Source: JANXQG01 sp037147235
GTDB lineage: Bacteria; Planctomycetota; Planctomycetia; Pirellulales; Thermoguttaceae
Assembly: GCA_037147235.1 (NCBI GenBank)
Contig: JBAWVO010000284.1
Location: forward strand, 1-8,442
DNA length: 8,442 bases
Direction: 5' to 3'
The translations under genes and the position numbers were made by a program. The notes under the pieces were generated by a model. It worked only from the letters and a program-made list of their open reading frames with translations. It did not search any database and was not told the DNA's origin. Positions 6,999 to 8,442 of the stretch are shown here, piece by piece. Within the stretch, counting starts at the first letter, position 1, and every line of letters starts with the position of its first letter.

Positions 6999-7994
6999 TT
7001 ACTTGCTATTCATACTCTTCACGATACTGTCGATGAGAACCTCCGAGCGAATGTTCTCGGCTTGGCCTTCAAAATTCAACAGGATGCGGTGACGCAACGC
7101 CGGGGCAATGACGGCGGCGATATCTTCCTTGGCCACTTCGTTTCGACCGTTCGCCGCGGCACGCACCTTGGCCGCGATGACCAACGATTGGGCCGCCCGC
7201 GGGCTGGCCCCGTAGCGGACATAGCGTTTAATGTCCTCCGGGGCCTTTGGGAAATCGGGATGCGTAGCCGCTACAAGCGAAGCCACCCAACGGCGAGCCG
7301 GGGCGGCCAGAGACACCTTGCCGGCGATCTGACGCATTTCCAACAGCCTCTTGCCATCGACCACCGCACGAAGTTCCGCCGGGGCACTTTCCGTGGTGCG
7401 CTGCAAGATCGCGTCAATCTCGTCGACACTAGGCCCCTTCACAACCAATTTGAAGAAGAATCGGTCGATCTCCGGTTCCGGCAAGGGAAACGTACCTTCC
7501 ATCTCCAGCGGATTCTGCGTGCCAACGACAAAGAACGGTTGCGGCAGATGGAACGTCTCGGTCGAGACATTGATCTCTTCGCCTTCCATCGCCTGAAGCA
7601 AGGCCGCTTGCGTTTTCGGCAGGCCGCGGTTGATCTGGTCGGCCAGCACCAAATTGGAAAAGATTGGCCCCTGCTGAAATTCAAACGTGCGGCGGCCGAC
7701 GGCCGTTTCCATCACGACGAACGTGCCCAACAGATCCGAAGGCGTGAGATCGGGTGTGAACTGAATACGGCTGAAGCGAAGCTGCAAAATGTCGGCCAGG
7801 GTCCGCACCAAGAGCGTCTTGCCCAGCCCGGGCACGCCCTCGATGAGAACGTGTCCACCGGCGACAGCGGCAATAAGAACCTGCTCGATCACGTCGGCCT
7901 GACCTACGATCACCTTGGCCAGCTCGTGTCGCAGGGCATTGAAATCTTCCTGGAACCCAGCCAAGTGGGGTTCGACTAAATGGGCGGTACTCAT
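6999..7994 (-). CDS. MoxR-family AAA+ ATPase with Walker B glutamate replaced by glutamine
   Basis: At 331 residues this has the usual MoxR length and layout: an N-terminal helical region with VIVGQADVIEQ, Walker A GVPGLGKT (53-60), the GPIFSNLVLAD strand, sensor 1 around GTQNPLEMEGTFPLPEPEIDRF (Asn161, Arg178 as the likely arginine finger) and sensor 2 in GASPRAAQS (Arg266), then a C-terminal lid. The Walker B region reads LADQINR where the family has LADEINR; codon 120 is CAG (7637-7635). MoxR ATPases act as chaperones for VWA-domain proteins or metal insertion, and the downstream genes fit that. An AAGGA ribosome site lies 10 bases before the ATG, the only good one in the operon, and it falls in a small inverted repeat AAGGATTTTCCTT (7997-8009). 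The gene is first in the operon. Confidence 0.95.
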   Translation of the reverse strand: MSTAHLVEPHLAGFQEDFNALRHELAKVIVGQADVIEQVLIAAVAGGHVLIEGVPGLGKTLLVRTLADILQLRFSRIQFTPDLTPSDLLGTFVVMETAVGRRTFEFQQGPIFSNLVLADQINRGLPKTQAALLQAMEGEEINVSTETFHLPQPFFVVGTQNPLEMEGTFPLPEPEIDRFFFKLVVKGPSVDEIDAILQRTTESAPAELRAVVDGKRLLEMRQIAGKVSLAAPARRWVASLVAATHPDFPKAPEDIKRYVRYGASPRAAQSLVIAAKVRAAANGRNEVAKEDIAAVIAPALRHRILLNFEGQAENIRSEVLIDSIVKSMNSK

Positions 7995-8020
7995 CGAAGG
8001 ATTTTCCTTGGAACAAGGCC

Positions 8021-8062
8021 TTGGTACTTAGGTCTTAGTACTTAGTTCTAAGCCCTAAGCTC
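8021..8062. repeat. Six-unit heptamer repeat in the moxR leader
   Basis: Six consecutive 7-base units of the form TWRGNNC occupy the stretch: TTGGTAC, TTAGGTC, TTAGTAC, TTAGTTC, TAAGCCC and TAAGCTC. With the promoter at 8072-8100 they would lie almost entirely in the 5' untranslated region of the operon mRNA. The units alternate between TTAG and its complement CTAA, so the RNA can fold locally. Confidence 0.7.
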
Positions 8063-8071
8063 TTTCTCCCT

Positions 8072-8100
8072 AATATCCCACTAAACAGCTTGCCGGTCAA
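8072..8100 (-). promoter_or_regulatory. Sigma70-like promoter of the MoxR-VWA operon
   Basis: On the minus strand TTGACC (8100-8095, 5 of 6 consensus matches) and GATATT (8077-8072, 4 of 6) are separated by 17 bases. Transcription would start near 8065 and give a leader of about 70 bases before the moxR ATG at 7994. It is the best promoter match in the upstream region. Confidence 0.55.
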
Positions 8101-8177
8101 GGATTTACTTTCAGGATGAGTGAATAATTTCCCAAATACCCTAAATTACCAGGTCCGCGATGTAGCCAACCTTCCCA

Positions 8178-8231
8178 GGTTCGGCGCGGGTCTCCTGACC
8201 CAGCCCGGGTTTGGCGCAGATCTCCTGACCC
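8178..8231. repeat. Two direct copies of a 24-bp repeat with 30-bp period
   Basis: Copies at 8178-8201 and 8208-8231 match at 21 of 24 positions. Both contain GGTTYGGCGC followed by TCTCCTGACCC. Each unit can form a 4-bp GGTC/GACC or similar small hairpin. I recall related sequences as dispersed repeats in planctomycete intergenic DNA. Only two units are present, and there is no array or associated gene to suggest CRISPR. Confidence 0.75.
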
Positions 8232-8242
8232 CGCCGAAACGC

Positions 8243-8283
8243 CCGACCGAAGGTCTCCCGATAAATTGGAGACCTTCGGTCGG
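8243..8283. repeat. Perfect 16-bp inverted repeat with 9-base loop
   Basis: CCGACCGAAGGTCTCC (8243-8258) is exactly complementary to GGAGACCTTCGGTCGG (8268-8283) around an AT-rich 9-base loop. No T-run follows on either strand, so it is not a standard intrinsic terminator. The arms resemble dispersed planctomycete repeat sequences. Confidence 0.85.
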
Positions 8284-8287
8284 CGGC

Positions 8288-8324
8288 GTGGCTCGGTCGG
8301 AGACCGGCCACAACAAGGTTTTTT
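8288..8324 (+). other. Imperfect hairpin followed by a T-run
   Basis: GTGGC-T-CGGTC (8288-8298) pairs with GACCG-GCCAC (8302-8311) around GGA, with one bulged T. AACAAGG and then TTTTTT (8319-8324) follow. The 7-base gap between stem and T-run makes it a weak terminator candidate on the plus strand. It may simply be another part of the repeat cluster. Confidence 0.4.
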
Positions 8325-8334
8325 GATTAAATCG

Positions 8335-8371
8335 ACGGACCGCAAGGCCGTCCAGGGGCCGGTCCGTTTTT
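8335..8371 (+). terminator. Intrinsic-terminator-like hairpin on the plus strand
   Basis: ACGGACC (8335-8341) pairs with GGTCCGT (8361-8367), and GGCC (8346-8349) with GGCC (8357-8360), followed at once by a T-run (8367-8371). The polarity is plus-strand, but no credible plus-strand gene precedes it in this window. A competing stem is possible between CAAGGCC (8343-8349) and GGCCTTG (8372-8378). Confidence 0.45.
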
Positions 8372-8442
8372 GGCCTTGATCATAACCTTGCCAACTGCTG
8401 TCACTGCTAGCTCGACGTAGGGTGGGTGAAGCATCGAATGGT

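Larger units (their letters stand above)
7995..8442. other. Gene-free region made of repeats and hairpins upstream of the operon
   Basis: No credible protein or RNA gene is seen in these 448 bases. From left to right they hold the moxR leader with heptamer units and the palindrome CAAGGCCTTG (8014-8023), the operon promoter, a 30-base-period direct repeat, a 16-bp stem-loop, a second imperfect hairpin, a terminator-like hairpin, and a right end starting GTAGGGTGGGTGAAGC (from 8417). The last resembles a widespread GTAGGGTGGGTTAAGC-type dispersed repeat and runs off the window. Open frames through this stretch have repeat-like compositions and no recognisable domain. Confidence 0.75.

Noticed and set aside
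6882..7979. Long 365-codon open frame antisense to moxR
   Set aside because: The minus-strand frame encodes an unmistakable MoxR ATPase; the antisense product is Arg/His-rich with no recognisable domain, typical of a high-GC shadow frame.
8178..8231. Possible CRISPR-like direct repeat
   Set aside because: Only two copies with three mismatches, a 6-base gap instead of a spacer, and no cas genes.
8120..8326. 68-codon plus-strand open frame (FGAGLLTQPGFGADLLTPP and so on)
   Set aside because: It is made of the 30-bp direct repeat and the large inverted repeat translated by chance; no domain and repeat-driven composition. Kept only as part of a possible RNA finding.
8097..8345. 82-codon minus-strand open frame with SGDLRQTRAGSGDPRRT
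   Set aside because: It is the same repeats read on the other strand, starts with TTG, and covers the likely operon promoter.

Overview
The window is about 60% GC and looks like a planctomycete chromosome, most likely of the Pirellulales type. Three things point there: a MoxR-DUF58-BatA-like-VWA gene cluster typical of that phylum, a general lack of strong Shine-Dalgarno sequences, and many short palindromic or heptameric repeats both between and inside genes. No rRNA, tRNA, CRISPR array, integrase or transposase is visible. The phylum assignment is inferred from gene content and recalled repeat families, not from a marker gene.

Layout from left to right. Positions 1-170 hold a GC-rich palindromic repeat and a probable promoter for a small plus-strand retropepsin-like aspartic protease (171-590). 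That gene converges, with an 18-base gap, on a minus-strand secreted alpha/beta hydrolase of the dienelactone hydrolase/acetyl esterase type (609-1901). The hydrolase has its own good promoter, whose -35 box overlaps the stop codon of the gene before it. The main body is a four-gene minus-strand operon read from right to left: MoxR-family AAA+ ATPase (7994-6999), DUF58 protein (6889-5978), membrane-anchored BatA-like VWA protein (5981-4188) and a large membrane-anchored VWA/GATase-like protein (4186-1976). DUF58 and BatA overlap by 4 bases, and BatA and the last VWA gene are 1 base apart, so they are probably translationally coupled. A sigma70-like promoter lies at 8072-8100. The remaining sequence to 8442 is a mosaic of repeats and hairpins with no credible gene.

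By analogy with known MoxR/VWA systems, the ATPase would act as a chaperone on the metal-binding VWA proteins. DUF58 would be the cytoplasmic adaptor, and the two membrane proteins would expose VWA and beta-sandwich domains outside the cytoplasmic membrane. The substrate is unknown. The overall system is of a known kind.

The unusual parts are these. The MoxR Walker B glutamate is replaced by glutamine. A degenerate copy of the moxR 3' end lies just after its stop codon. Heptanucleotide arrays sit in the operon leader and in the BatA-like gene, where loss of one unit would remove the C-terminal membrane anchor. Three other intragenic repeat elements are translated in frame. The last VWA protein appears to lack the first VWA domain that I recall in its relatives.
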